NCBI GenBank assembly: GCA_045105075.1
Contig: JBGCDD010000063.1
Span: forward strand, 1 to 13,213
Length of the DNA stretch: 13,213 nucleotides
Direction: 5' to 3'
Source of the DNA: JBGCDD01 sp045105075
GTDB taxonomy: Bacteria > Pseudomonadota > Alphaproteobacteria > Rhodobacterales > Rhodobacteraceae
A program made the translations under genes and the position numbers. Every line of letters begins with the position of its first letter. Positions within the stretch are counted from its first letter, which is position 1. Under the pieces are notes generated by a model. That model worked only from the letters and a program-made list of their open reading frames with translations, did no database searches and was not told where the DNA came from. Below, piece after piece: positions 6,046-12,499 of this stretch.

Positions 6046-7314
6046 ATGCGATACATGCTAACCTACGACCTTATGGAAACGATGCGCAACACAAACCAGT
6101 GGATGGGCGCGTCGGCGAAGGCGATGGCATCGTATCCGATGTTCTCCATGATGCCCAATCCGGCGCTCAACTGGATGGCCGCCTGGGGCGAGGTTACGGA
6201 ACGCACGTTCGAACGTATGGTCGTCAAACCAAGCTGGGGCATCCGCACTTATACCGACAACGGGCGTGATCACGTGGTGTCGATTGAAACTGTGGTCGAG
6301 CGTCCGTTTGGCGATCTGATCCACTTCAGCGTCCCGGGCCGCAAACCCAGCCCGCGCAAAGTGCTGTTGGTCGCCCCCATGTCGGGCCACTACGCCACGC
6401 TGCTGCGCAGCACCGTTAAATCCCTGCTGGTGGATTGCGACGTTTACGTCACCGATTGGCACAATGCCCGTGACATTCCGGTCAGCGCCGGCAAGTTCGA
6501 TATAGAAGACTACACGCTCTATCTGGTTGATTTCATGCGTGAGCTGGGCCCCGACGTGCATGTGATCGCCGTTTGCCAGCCGGTTCCGTTGACATTGGCC
6601 GCCACCGCTTATCTGGCCGAAGAAGACCCCGACGCGCAGCCCAGCTCGCTGACGCTGATCGGTGGTCCGGTTGATCCAAGTGCTGCGCCCACCGATGTAA
6701 CGGACTTTGGCCACCGCATCACCATGGGCCAGCTGGAAGAAACCATGATCCAGCGCGTAGGCTTCAAATACCCCGGTGTTGGCCGTCTGGTTTACCCCGG
6801 TCTGTTGCAGTTGGCTTCGTTCATGTCGATGAATTCCGAGCGTCACAGCCAGGCCTTCACTGACCAAATCCACCGGGCCGCGCGCGGCGAAGCCTCTGAA
6901 GCGGACGCCCACAACCGGTTTTATGATGAATATCTCGCGGTTATGGACATGACGGCCGAATTTTACCTCTCCACGGTCGAGCGGATTTTCAAAGACTGCG
7001 AAATTGCCAAGAACGAGTTCACCGTGGCTGGCAAAAAGGTCGACTTTGGCAAGATCACCAAAGTGGCGATCAAAACCGTTGAGGGCGCGAATGACGATAT
7101 TTCCGCGCCCGGCCAGTGTATCGCGGCGCTTGGCCTGTGCACCGGGCTGCCCGACAGCAAAAAGGCCAGCCATGTTGAGCCTGGCGCCGGTCACTACGGC
7201 ATCTTCGCGGGTAAATCCTGGCGCAACAACATCCGACCGCTGGTGTTGGACTTCATTGACGCCAACAGCGCCAAACCCGCCCGCAAAACGGCGAACAAGA
7301 ACGCCGCTGCATGA
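6046..7314 (+). CDS. phaZ: Intracellular PHB depolymerase PhaZ
   Basis: This enzyme mobilises stored amorphous PHB inside the cell by hydrolysing or thiolysing the polymer on the granule. The 422-residue product matches the length and layout of i-type PhaZ (the Ralstonia PhaZ1 family, in which a cysteine is nucleophile). Visible features are Cys177 in VIAVCQPVPL, an acid in EGANDDISAPGQ (D350/D351), and His383 in GAGHYGIFAGKSW. The family N-terminus MRYMLTYDLMET and the strand VLLVAPMSGHYATLLRSTV are also present. I start at 6046, not at the upstream ATG at 5965, because GGAG lies 7 bases before it and the extra 27 residues do not look like the family; ATG 6055 is a further alternative. The C-terminus is Ala/Lys/Asn-rich. 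It diverges from phaC, and its stop overlaps the next gene. Confidence 0.94.
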   Translation: MRYMLTYDLMETMRNTNQWMGASAKAMASYPMFSMMPNPALNWMAAWGEVTERTFERMVVKPSWGIRTYTDNGRDHVVSIETVVERPFGDLIHFSVPGRKPSPRKVLLVAPMSGHYATLLRSTVKSLLVDCDVYVTDWHNARDIPVSAGKFDIEDYTLYLVDFMRELGPDVHVIAVCQPVPLTLAATAYLAEEDPDAQPSSLTLIGGPVDPSAAPTDVTDFGHRITMGQLEETMIQRVGFKYPGVGRLVYPGLLQLASFMSMNSERHSQAFTDQIHRAARGEASEADAHNRFYDEYLAVMDMTAEFYLSTVERIFKDCEIAKNEFTVAGKKVDFGKITKVAIKTVEGANDDISAPGQCIAALGLCTGLPDSKKASHVEPGAGHYGIFAGKSWRNNIRPLVLDFIDANSAKPARKTANKNAAA

Positions 7315-7877
7315 GCGATCATGGGTTTTCGTGCACCTGTGGCACCTTGCGCGGCACCATCAGCGGCGCGGGGATCAAGTCGGGAACCCATCTGATCTGT
7401 CATTGCCGCGATTGCCGCGCCGGCGAGCTGTTTCTCGGCCAATCCGATCCCGGCCAGAACGGCGTCGCCATGGTGCAAACCATGCCCGATGCCGTCACTC
7501 TGACCCAGGGTGCTGATAAACTGGGTCTTTTGCGGCTCAGCAAAAAGGGCCCCTATCGCTGGTTCGCCACGTGTTGCAACGCGCCTTTGTTCAACACGCT
7601 GTCTTCGGCCAAGCTGCCCTTTGCCTCGCTGAGTGCTGCGCGCCTTGATGATCCTGCGCGTTTGGGCCCGGTGCGGGTGCGCGCCTTTGTGCCCCAGCCG
7701 GGTGGTGGGACAAAACACAAAGGGGCTGCCATCATGGCGTGGCGCCTGTTTACCAATATGGGCAGCGCGCGCCTGTCCGGTCGTTGGAAATCGACCCCGT
7801 TTTTTGACGACTCTGGCGCGCCGGTGGCAAAGGCTGTGATGCCCGACAAAGCCGAACGCGCCGCGTTCTACCCCTGA
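7311..7877 (+). CDS. DUF6151-type cysteine-rich protein, coupled to phaZ
   Basis: The 188-residue protein resembles the family I recall as DUF6151, related to GFA/Mss4-like zinc folds; no function is established. Candidate metal-binding cysteines are C8 and C10 (SCTCG), C30, C32 and C35 (CHCRDC), and C88-C89 (ATCCNAPLFNT). The CxC...CxCxxC...CC pattern suggests one or two zinc sites. The motif RWFATCCNAPLFNTL is well preserved. No signal peptide or membrane segment is visible, so it should be cytoplasmic. The start codon overlaps the phaZ stop as ATGA, so it is co-transcribed and probably translationally coupled. Its stop TGA abuts the stop of the convergent hydrolase gene. The GFA family handles S-hydroxymethylglutathione, but that activity should not be assumed here. 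Confidence 0.78.
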   Translation: MSDHGFSCTCGTLRGTISGAGIKSGTHLICHCRDCRAGELFLGQSDPGQNGVAMVQTMPDAVTLTQGADKLGLLRLSKKGPYRWFATCCNAPLFNTLSSAKLPFASLSAARLDDPARLGPVRVRAFVPQPGGGTKHKGAAIMAWRLFTNMGSARLSGRWKSTPFFDDSGAPVAKAVMPDKAERAAFYP

Positions 7878-8588
7878 TCAGCGCAGAACCAACGGCCCAT
7901 CCAACCAGCCGCGCAGCACTGCGTTCAGTTGCGCAGGTTGTTCCAGTGAGGGAATGTGCCCGGCGCCCTCAATGACCTTCAGTTCGGCATTGGGCATCAA
8001 ACCGGCCAAAACCTCGTGACGTTTGGGCGGCACCAGCGTGTCATGTTCACCGCACAACACCAGCGTCGGCACTTTGCATTTGGCCAGGGTCGCCTGCTGA
8101 TCGCGGCGCCGTTGCAAGGCGCGGCATTGGCGCACAAAGACATCGACGCCCAAATCATGGCCCATAACATCAAGCTGCGCTAGCACCTCTGCGCGTCCCG
8201 GACCCGGCGCCAACGCCTCGGGCGGCAAAGCCGTGCGCAGCGCATCCTTCAGACGTCCGGCGCGCGCGCCCACAATCATCGGTTCCCGTTCGGCCGCCAT
8301 ATCGGGCGTTTCAGGCAACGGGCTTGCCCCCATCAGACACGCGCGATCAATCCGGTCCGGCGCCTGGCGCAACATTTCCATCGCAACGATCCCGCCCATG
8401 CTGAGACCTGCCAGCGCAAATCGCTGTGGCAACCGCGCCAACAAGGTGCTGGCAATGGTTTCAATCCGGGTGTCCTGCGAAATCGGCGCAAGGATGACCA
8501 CATGATCCTGCGACAACGCCAGTATCTGGTCCGAAAACACACGTGCGTCGCACATCATACCCGGCAACAGCACCAGCGGCAGGTTCAT
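7878..8588 (-). CDS. Alpha/beta hydrolase, small (236 residues)
   Basis: This is a compact cytoplasmic alpha/beta hydrolase of the carboxylesterase type. The oxyanion-side LLPGMMCD (7-14) is followed by the nucleophile elbow GLSMGG with Ser63. The acid is Asp183 in LCGEHDTLVPP and the base His211 in GAGHIPSLEQP, so the catalytic triad is complete. A small helical cap lies between about residues 85 and 150. The protein begins directly with a strand, with no signal peptide. The start at 8588 overlaps the previous gene's stop as ATGA, and GAGGAG lies about 8 bases upstream. It is the last gene of a four-gene minus-strand operon. BioH/MhpC-like esterases look similar, but the substrate cannot be told from sequence. 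Confidence 0.85.
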   Translation of the reverse strand: MNLPLVLLPGMMCDARVFSDQILALSQDHVVILAPISQDTRIETIASTLLARLPQRFALAGLSMGGIVAMEMLRQAPDRIDRACLMGASPLPETPDMAAEREPMIVGARAGRLKDALRTALPPEALAPGPGRAEVLAQLDVMGHDLGVDVFVRQCRALQRRRDQQATLAKCKVPTLVLCGEHDTLVPPKRHEVLAGLMPNAELKVIEGAGHIPSLEQPAQLNAVLRGWLDGPLVLR

Positions 8589-9232
8589 ATCTTGCTCTCC
8601 TCACTTGCGCCGTCGAACCGCGCCCGAAACGGTGGAAAATCACCATAGCGCGCGGCACGCTGGGCGCGGGTCTCCCCCGGATCAAGGCCCGGTTTCAACA
8701 AACACCCGCGCGGCGCGATATAACTGTCGATACGGCGCTGCGCCACCGGACGCCAGACCAGATTGAACGCGCACAGCTTGGGAAAGAACCAGATTTCCGA
8801 ATAATCCAGGTGATCATGCATCCAAAAGGCAAGATCCCGCCAATCGCGGCCCCGGTCATACTGATCGGCAAACCACGGGATCACCACTGACGCGCCGGCC
8901 ACCTCAACCCCCGGCAGATCCCAGATGTGACATTCCATCGGGTTGTCATTGCGCGCACAGTTCAATTTGTGCGCATTGCCATAGCCATTCAGTTCCGCAG
9001 AGCGATAGCCCGAGCGCACCGCCACCCGGCCAAAGGTCTCCTCCAAAGGGTCCATCAGTGCCGCACAAAACGCCCGCCCGCGCGCGATTGCCAGATCCGG
9101 ATCGTCGGGGATGTTTTGTATCTGATGAAAGTTGCCAATTTCCGAATAAAGAAACTCGCGCATGAAAAAATGACGCGACAGGCGCACGCGGCCCAACGTC
9201 TCAAGGCTCCACATGCTGGCCGGTCTACGCAT
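8585..9232 (-). CDS. Uncharacterised protein with M15-peptidase-like motif
   Basis: I recognise this as a conserved proteobacterial family of unknown function. The 215-residue product starts at 9232 by my choice, where ATG overlaps the preceding stop by 8 bases; the frame is open further up and ATG 9211 is an alternative. It contains FMREFLYSEIGNFHQIQNIPDDPDLA (about 23-48), RSGYRSAELNGYG (73-85), CHIWD (101-105), WMHDHLDYSEIWFFPKL (137-153) and RIDSYIAPRGCL (167-178). 'SGYRS' and a following His/Asp pair (H102, D105) recall M15-type D-Ala-D-Ala carboxypeptidases. However, their spacing and the third zinc ligand (usually a His near the end) do not fit, so peptidase activity is doubtful. There is no signal peptide, unlike most wall enzymes. 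Its stop overlaps the next start (ATGA). Confidence 0.72.
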   Translation of the reverse strand: MRRPASMWSLETLGRVRLSRHFFMREFLYSEIGNFHQIQNIPDDPDLAIARGRAFCAALMDPLEETFGRVAVRSGYRSAELNGYGNAHKLNCARNDNPMECHIWDLPGVEVAGASVVIPWFADQYDRGRDWRDLAFWMHDHLDYSEIWFFPKLCAFNLVWRPVAQRRIDSYIAPRGCLLKPGLDPGETRAQRAARYGDFPPFRARFDGASEESKI

Positions 9233-9656
9233 ATCCGTTCCAGCAAAACGCCCCATCTGCGCGCAGCGGCGAAAACGGGTTGTGCGCAACTTCCCAAAGG
9301 GTGCCTTCGGGGGCGCGGAAATAGCCATGATGCCCGCCCCAAAACACATCCTGTGCCGGTTTCAAAATATCGGCTCCGGCAGAGTGGGCCGCGTCAAGCA
9401 CCTCAGAAACCTGTGCTTTTTCGCGACAGTTATACCCCAAAGTCATCGCCCCCTGCCCCAGATCCGACATTGCCAACCCGATATCTTCGGCCAGTTTTTC
9501 CAGCGGATAAAGCCCCAAAACCTGTCCAATCAGATCAAAGGCCACCACCCCATCAGGGCTGTCGACGCGCGCCCATCCGAGCTTTTCATAAAACGCCGCC
9601 GTCGCTGTGACATCGCGCACACCCAGCGTGATCAGGCTGATACGTTGCTCCATCAT
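9225..9656 (-). CDS. VOC (glyoxalase/bleomycin-resistance) family protein
   Basis: The 143-residue protein has the two beta-alpha-beta-beta-beta modules of the vicinal oxygen chelate fold. The first begins ISLITLGVRDVTATAAFYEKLGW and the second contains VLDAAHSAGADILKPAQDVFWGGHHGYFRAPEGTLWEVAHNP. E122 in 'P-x-G-x-x-W-E' is the usual metal ligand position. The HH pair (109-110) in GGHHGYFRAPEG sits where many family members have GxxxYFxDPDG. Start: ATG 9656 overlaps the upstream stop as ATGA; the next codon, ATG 9653, is equally possible. The family includes glyoxalases, dioxygenases and antibiotic-binding proteins, and this member cannot be assigned. Co-transcription with two hydrolases hints at small-molecule metabolism or detoxification. 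Confidence 0.87.
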   Translation of the reverse strand: MMEQRISLITLGVRDVTATAAFYEKLGWARVDSPDGVVAFDLIGQVLGLYPLEKLAEDIGLAMSDLGQGAMTLGYNCREKAQVSEVLDAAHSAGADILKPAQDVFWGGHHGYFRAPEGTLWEVAHNPFSPLRADGAFCWNGYA

Positions 9657-10396
9657 GGGCTGACCTCGCGCACGGCCTGACCCAGCAGCGTCAAACACTC
9701 AGGATCAGAAAACCGGTGATCCGCCCCTTTGACCAACGTCAGGCGCAGATCCGGCCCGGTGGCGTGATCAAACAGGCGCACCGCCAGATCCGGGTGCACC
9801 GCAGTGTCGGCGCTGCCTTGCAAGAACCGCACCGGAAACGGCAGATCCAGCGGCTCGCGCAGCACCAGATTGGTGCGCCCATCGTCGATCATGCGCTGGG
9901 TCACCACGTAGGGTTCCATGTAATCCGAGGGCAGTTCGACCTGCCCGTCCCGCGCCAACGTCGCCTTTTGCGCATCAGAAAACCCCGCCCAATAGCTGTC
10001 TTCCGTGAAATCCGGCGCAGCGGCAATGGTCACCAGCCCGGCGATGCGATCCGCCCGCGCGCGCGCCAGCAACAACGCCTGCCATCCGCCCATCGACGAG
10101 CCAACCACAACCATCGCCCCCGGCACAAGCGCGTCGGTGATGGCGCGGGTGTCCGCCGCCCAATCGCCAATGCAGCCGTCCTCAAACTGTCCGCTGCTTT
10201 GACCATGCCCGGAATAGTCGAATCGCAGGAACGCGCGGCCCTGTTGGCGGGCCCAATTTTGCAAAAACAGCGCCTTGGTGCCCTCCATATCCGATTTGAG
10301 CCCCCCCAAAAACACCACGCATGGCCCGGTTCCCGAGTTCAGATGATAGGCCAGCGTTCGCCCGTCTGGCGTGCTGAAAAATAACGGTTTTTCCAC
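9653..10396 (-). CDS. Alpha/beta hydrolase, ABHD10-like
   Basis: The 247-residue protein is an alpha/beta hydrolase with FLGGLKSDMEGTKA, FDYSGHGQSSG and the nucleophile elbow VGSSMGG (Ser101). Asp197 in LQGSADTAVHPDLA and His227 in GADHRFSDPE complete the triad. The GLKSDMEG and CIGDW motifs match bacterial relatives of ABHD10-type thioesterases/esterases. I choose a GTG start at 10396: it yields MEKPLFFSTPDG, as in relatives, and the strong Shine-Dalgarno AGGGAGGA (10408-10401) lies 4 bases upstream. The in-frame ATG at 10426 lies upstream of that Shine-Dalgarno and is therefore unlikely. It is the first gene of the minus-strand operon, divergent from the ArsR-type regulator, whose operator lies in the shared intergenic region. 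Confidence 0.87.
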   Translation of the reverse strand: MEKPLFFSTPDGRTLAYHLNSGTGPCVVFLGGLKSDMEGTKALFLQNWARQQGRAFLRFDYSGHGQSSGQFEDGCIGDWAADTRAITDALVPGAMVVVGSSMGGWQALLLARARADRIAGLVTIAAAPDFTEDSYWAGFSDAQKATLARDGQVELPSDYMEPYVVTQRMIDDGRTNLVLREPLDLPFPVRFLQGSADTAVHPDLAVRLFDHATGPDLRLTLVKGADHRFSDPECLTLLGQAVREVSP

Positions 10397-10458
10397 ATTA
10401 TCCTCCCTTTGAGCGCGATGTTGCACATCCGCGCCAACAAGCTCAAATGCAAAATTTA

Positions 10459-10498
10459 ATAGGTGACCATCTTGTCACGTGACTACTTTGTCACCTAT
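10459..10498. promoter_or_regulatory. 40-bp double dyad operator of the ArsR-SRPBCC gene
   Basis: Two nested palindromes share one centre (between 10478 and 10479): the outer ATAGGTGAC/GTCACCTAT (10459-10467, 10490-10498) and the inner GTCACGTGAC (10474-10483). Read another way, it is two abutting 16-bp units, each GTGAC-N6-GTCAC (10463-10478 and 10479-10494), differing at 3 bases inside the N6. Two tandem dimer sites are thus available. The element covers the -35 and spacer of the predicted promoter of the ArsR-type gene and lies in its divergent control region with the hydrolase operon. ArsR-family repressors typically bind such short inverted repeats, so autoregulation is inferred. Confidence 0.72.
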
Positions 10499-10501
10499 AA
10501 C
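10472..10501 (+). promoter_or_regulatory. Sigma-70 promoter of the ArsR-SRPBCC gene, apparently leaderless
   Basis: TTGTCA (10472-10477) and TATAAC (10496-10501), each matching consensus at 5 of 6 positions, are separated by 18 bases. Counting 7 bases from the end of the -10 puts transcription start at 10508, exactly the A of the ATG chosen for the gene. No Shine-Dalgarno sequence precedes that ATG, which agrees with a leaderless mRNA. The promoter is embedded in the double dyad, so a bound repressor would exclude RNA polymerase. Confidence 0.62.
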
Positions 10502-10507
10502 AGAATC

Positions 10508-11257
10508 ATGGACACGATCTTCAAAGCGCTGGCTGACCCGACGCGGCGCATGTTGTTGGACCGGCTGCGCCAATCTGATGGGCAGTCGTTGCAACAATTG
10601 CAGGGCGAGTTGGACATGACCCGGTTTGGCGTCATGAAACATCTGGCGGTGCTGGAAGAAGCTGGGCTGATCGTGACCCGCAAACAGGGGCGGTTCAAAT
10701 ATCACTATCTGAACGCGCTGCCCCTGCAACAAGCCATAGACCGTTGGATCGAGCCTTTGCTCGTCAAACCGGCGGCCCGAGCAGTGCTCAACTTGAAATC
10801 GAAACTCGAAGGAACTGCGACTATGAGTAAGCCAGACTTTATCATGCAAACGTTTATTGAAACCACCCATGACGCCTTGTGGGATGCCCTGACCAAGGGG
10901 GAACTGGCGGCGCAATATCACTTTGCCTGCCAAGAGGTGCAAGGCGATCTGGCGCCCGGTGGGTCGCAGAAATTCATGCTGCCCGATGGCAATCCGATGC
11001 TCGAACTGGAGGTCACCGAAATTGATCCCAAAAGCCGCATCGACATGGTGTTTCACCCCAAGTTCTTTGGCCCCGATGCCCCCAGTTCGCGCTGTGTTTA
11101 CCTGGTCGAACCCCAAGGGGCAGCGATGAAGCTGACGATTGAACACTATGACCTGCCGCCGGGCCATGAGGGCGCATCCGAAGGCTGGGCACGGTTGGCA
11201 TCCGCATTGAAATCCTTTCTCGAAGTTGGCCCCAAACGCCGCTTTGGCTTTGCCTGA
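10508..11257 (+). CDS. ArsR-type HTH regulator fused to SRPBCC (AHSA1-like) domain
   Basis: The 249-residue protein has an N-terminal winged helix of the ArsR family (about 1-90): MDTIFKALADPTRRMLLDRL, then the recognition helix region MTRFGVMKHLAVLEEAGLI (37-55) and the wing RKQGRFKYHYLNA. After a short linker, an SRPBCC/AHSA1 ligand-binding domain spans about 109-240 (FIMQTFIETTHDALWDALTKGELAAQYHF ... LTIEHYDLPPG). No metal-site CxC motif is present in the HTH, so it is not a metal sensor; the SRPBCC pocket probably binds a small hydrophobic ligand. The start is ATG 10508, not the in-frame ATG 10463, because the latter lies inside the operator and upstream of the predicted -10. The MAPEG gene follows after 11 bases. 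A possible internal start at 10823 is listed separately. Confidence 0.9.
   Translation: MDTIFKALADPTRRMLLDRLRQSDGQSLQQLQGELDMTRFGVMKHLAVLEEAGLIVTRKQGRFKYHYLNALPLQQAIDRWIEPLLVKPAARAVLNLKSKLEGTATMSKPDFIMQTFIETTHDALWDALTKGELAAQYHFACQEVQGDLAPGGSQKFMLPDGNPMLELEVTEIDPKSRIDMVFHPKFFGPDAPSSRCVYLVEPQGAAMKLTIEHYDLPPGHEGASEGWARLASALKSFLEVGPKRRFGFA
10808..10825 (+). promoter_or_regulatory. Possible internal ribosome site and start for the SRPBCC domain alone
   Basis: GAAGGA (10808-10813) lies 9 bases before an in-frame ATG (10823-10825) exactly at the linker between HTH and SRPBCC domains (Met106). Translation from it would give a free SRPBCC protein of 144 residues (MSKPDFIMQ...). The main start lacks a Shine-Dalgarno sequence while this one has one. 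It may be a relic of two separate genes, which often occur side by side in this family. Confidence 0.35.
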
Positions 11258-11268
11258 AGGAGCCCGGC

Positions 11269-11670
11269 ATGACCACTGAACTCACCTATCTGGTTTTGAC
11301 CATGATGCTGGCCGCGTCGTTGTGGATCCCCTACATCGTCGGGGTGAACAAGCACCCCCAGGACGGGGTCGATCCGTTTGAACGTCCCGCCCCGCTGAGT
11401 GATTTTCCCGCCTGGGTGCACCGTGCGCACCGGGCCCACCTGAACCTGCTGGAGGGCGCGCTGCCCTTTGGCGCGTTGATCCTGATCGCGCATATGCTTG
11501 AGGTATCGACCTTTGTCACGGTCTGGGGGGCGGCGCTGTTTTTCTGGCTGCGTCTGGCCCATGCGGTTGGCTTTATCGCCGGCTGGGCGCGGTTGCCGCT
11601 GCGTCCGATCCTGTTCACCGCAAGCTGGGCAGTGACCATGGCAATCGGCGTGCAGCTGCTGATTGCGTGA
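11269..11670 (+). CDS. MAPEG family membrane protein
   Basis: The 133-residue protein is an inner-membrane protein of the MAPEG superfamily (membrane-associated proteins in eicosanoid and glutathione metabolism). It has four hydrophobic spans at about 6-26, 60-77, 82-104 and 112-132. The family motif R-x3-N-x2-E is present as R55-A-H-L-N59-L-L-E62, followed by GALPFGALIL. Eukaryotic members are glutathione transferases; most bacterial members have no known substrate. The start is supported by AAGGAG 6 bases upstream. Only 11 bases separate it from the ArsR-SRPBCC stop, so it is very probably in that regulator's operon and controlled by it. A strong stem-loop follows 10 bases after the stop. 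Confidence 0.88.
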   Translation: MTTELTYLVLTMMLAASLWIPYIVGVNKHPQDGVDPFERPAPLSDFPAWVHRAHRAHLNLLEGALPFGALILIAHMLEVSTFVTVWGAALFFWLRLAHAVGFIAGWARLPLRPILFTASWAVTMAIGVQLLIA

Positions 11671-11680
11671 CACAGCCTCA

Positions 11681-11716
11681 CAAGCCCGGTTGCCAATCTG
11701 CGGCAAACCGGGCTTG
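11681..11716. terminator. Stem-loop after the MAPEG gene, directly before the GH25 start
   Basis: CAAGCCCGGTTGCC (11681-11694) pairs with GGCAAACCGGGCTTG (11702-11716) over 14 bp with one bulged A and a 7-base loop. Such GC-rich stems often end transcription, and it follows the MAPEG stop by 10 bases. No T-run follows on either strand, so it is not a textbook intrinsic terminator. It may instead be an mRNA-stabilising or regulatory hairpin. Its last base is directly before the ATG at 11717. Confidence 0.5.
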
Positions 11717-12499
11717 ATGCATCTCATGCGCATCCTTCTTCCTCTGCTGATTGCCCTGCTGGTCGCCTGTACCAGCGCCCCGCCCCCGCCCAATGCGCCG
11801 CTGCGCGATCCGGTCAACGTGCCCGGCCAACGCTATGACGACTATGACCCACATGGATGGGAGGGCCGCTCGCCGGCCGCCTATTCGGTCTATGGCATTG
11901 ATGTTGCGCGCTTTCAGGGCGGCATCAACTGGAACAAAGTCGCGGGCGACGGGGTTTCCTTTGCATTCATGAAAGCAACCGAGGGCGGCGATCTGCTGGA
12001 TCCGACCTACAAGACCAATCGGGTTGGCGCGCGCCGCGCCGGGCTGCGCACCGCGGCCTATCACTTTTATTACTTCTGTCGCCCCGCCGTGGATCAGGCC
12101 AAATGGTTCATCAAAAACGTCCCGCGCGGCGCCCATGATCTGCCGCCTGTGCTCGATCTGGAGTGGAACCCGTTTTCGCCCACCTGCACGCGGCGTCCCG
12201 ACGGCGCGGTGGTGCGCGCTGAAACCCGGGTGTTCCTGGATATGCTCGAGGCGCATTACGGCAAACGCCCGATCATCTATACGTCGATCGATTTTTACCG
12301 CGACACCGGCATCGGCCAGCTGCGCGGCACCGATTTCTGGCTGCGCTCGGTCGCGGCCCACCCTTCAAAACGCTATCCTGGTCAGAAATGGGCGTTCTGG
12401 CAGTTCACCGGCACCGGCGCAGTTGACGGCGTGGTTGGCCCCGTCGACATCAATGTGTTTTCCGGCACCGCTTCGCAATTCGCAACCTGGCGCAAGTGA
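11717..12499 (+). CDS. GH25 (Chalaropsis-type) lysozyme-like lipoprotein
   Basis: The 260-residue protein begins with a short signal sequence MHLMRILLPLLIALLVA followed by Cys18 in a lipobox (LLVAC). It is therefore probably a lipoprotein anchored in the envelope, with a Pro-rich linker (SAPPPPNAPLRDP). The rest is a glycoside hydrolase family 25 domain: YGIDVARFQGGINW (D62), FAFMKATEGGD, AAYHFYYF, PPVLDLEW with the catalytic D147/E149 pair, IIYTS, and WAFWQFTGTGAVDGVVGPVDINVF (D244). The four expected acidic residues are present, so it should cleave the glycan strands of peptidoglycan. Start: ATG 11717 or ATG 11726 (giving MRILLPLLIALLVAC) are both plausible; neither has a clear Shine-Dalgarno. 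I reject the ATG at 11663 since it lies inside the preceding gene and would put a hydrophilic stretch before the signal. Confidence 0.9.
   Translation: MHLMRILLPLLIALLVACTSAPPPPNAPLRDPVNVPGQRYDDYDPHGWEGRSPAAYSVYGIDVARFQGGINWNKVAGDGVSFAFMKATEGGDLLDPTYKTNRVGARRAGLRTAAYHFYYFCRPAVDQAKWFIKNVPRGAHDLPPVLDLEWNPFSPTCTRRPDGAVVRAETRVFLDMLEAHYGKRPIIYTSIDFYRDTGIGQLRGTDFWLRSVAAHPSKRYPGQKWAFWQFTGTGAVDGVVGPVDINVFSGTASQFATWRK

Noticed and set aside
6058..7194. 378-codon minus-strand open frame opposite phaZ.
   Set aside because: It is a shadow of the strong third-position GC bias of phaZ. The composition (His/Gly/Arg-rich) is not protein-like and no motif is visible.
10463..10507. Alternative ATG 15 codons upstream for the ArsR-SRPBCC gene.
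   Set aside because: It lies inside the operator and before the predicted -10, so it would not be on the mRNA. ArsR proteins begin near 'IFKALADPTRR'.
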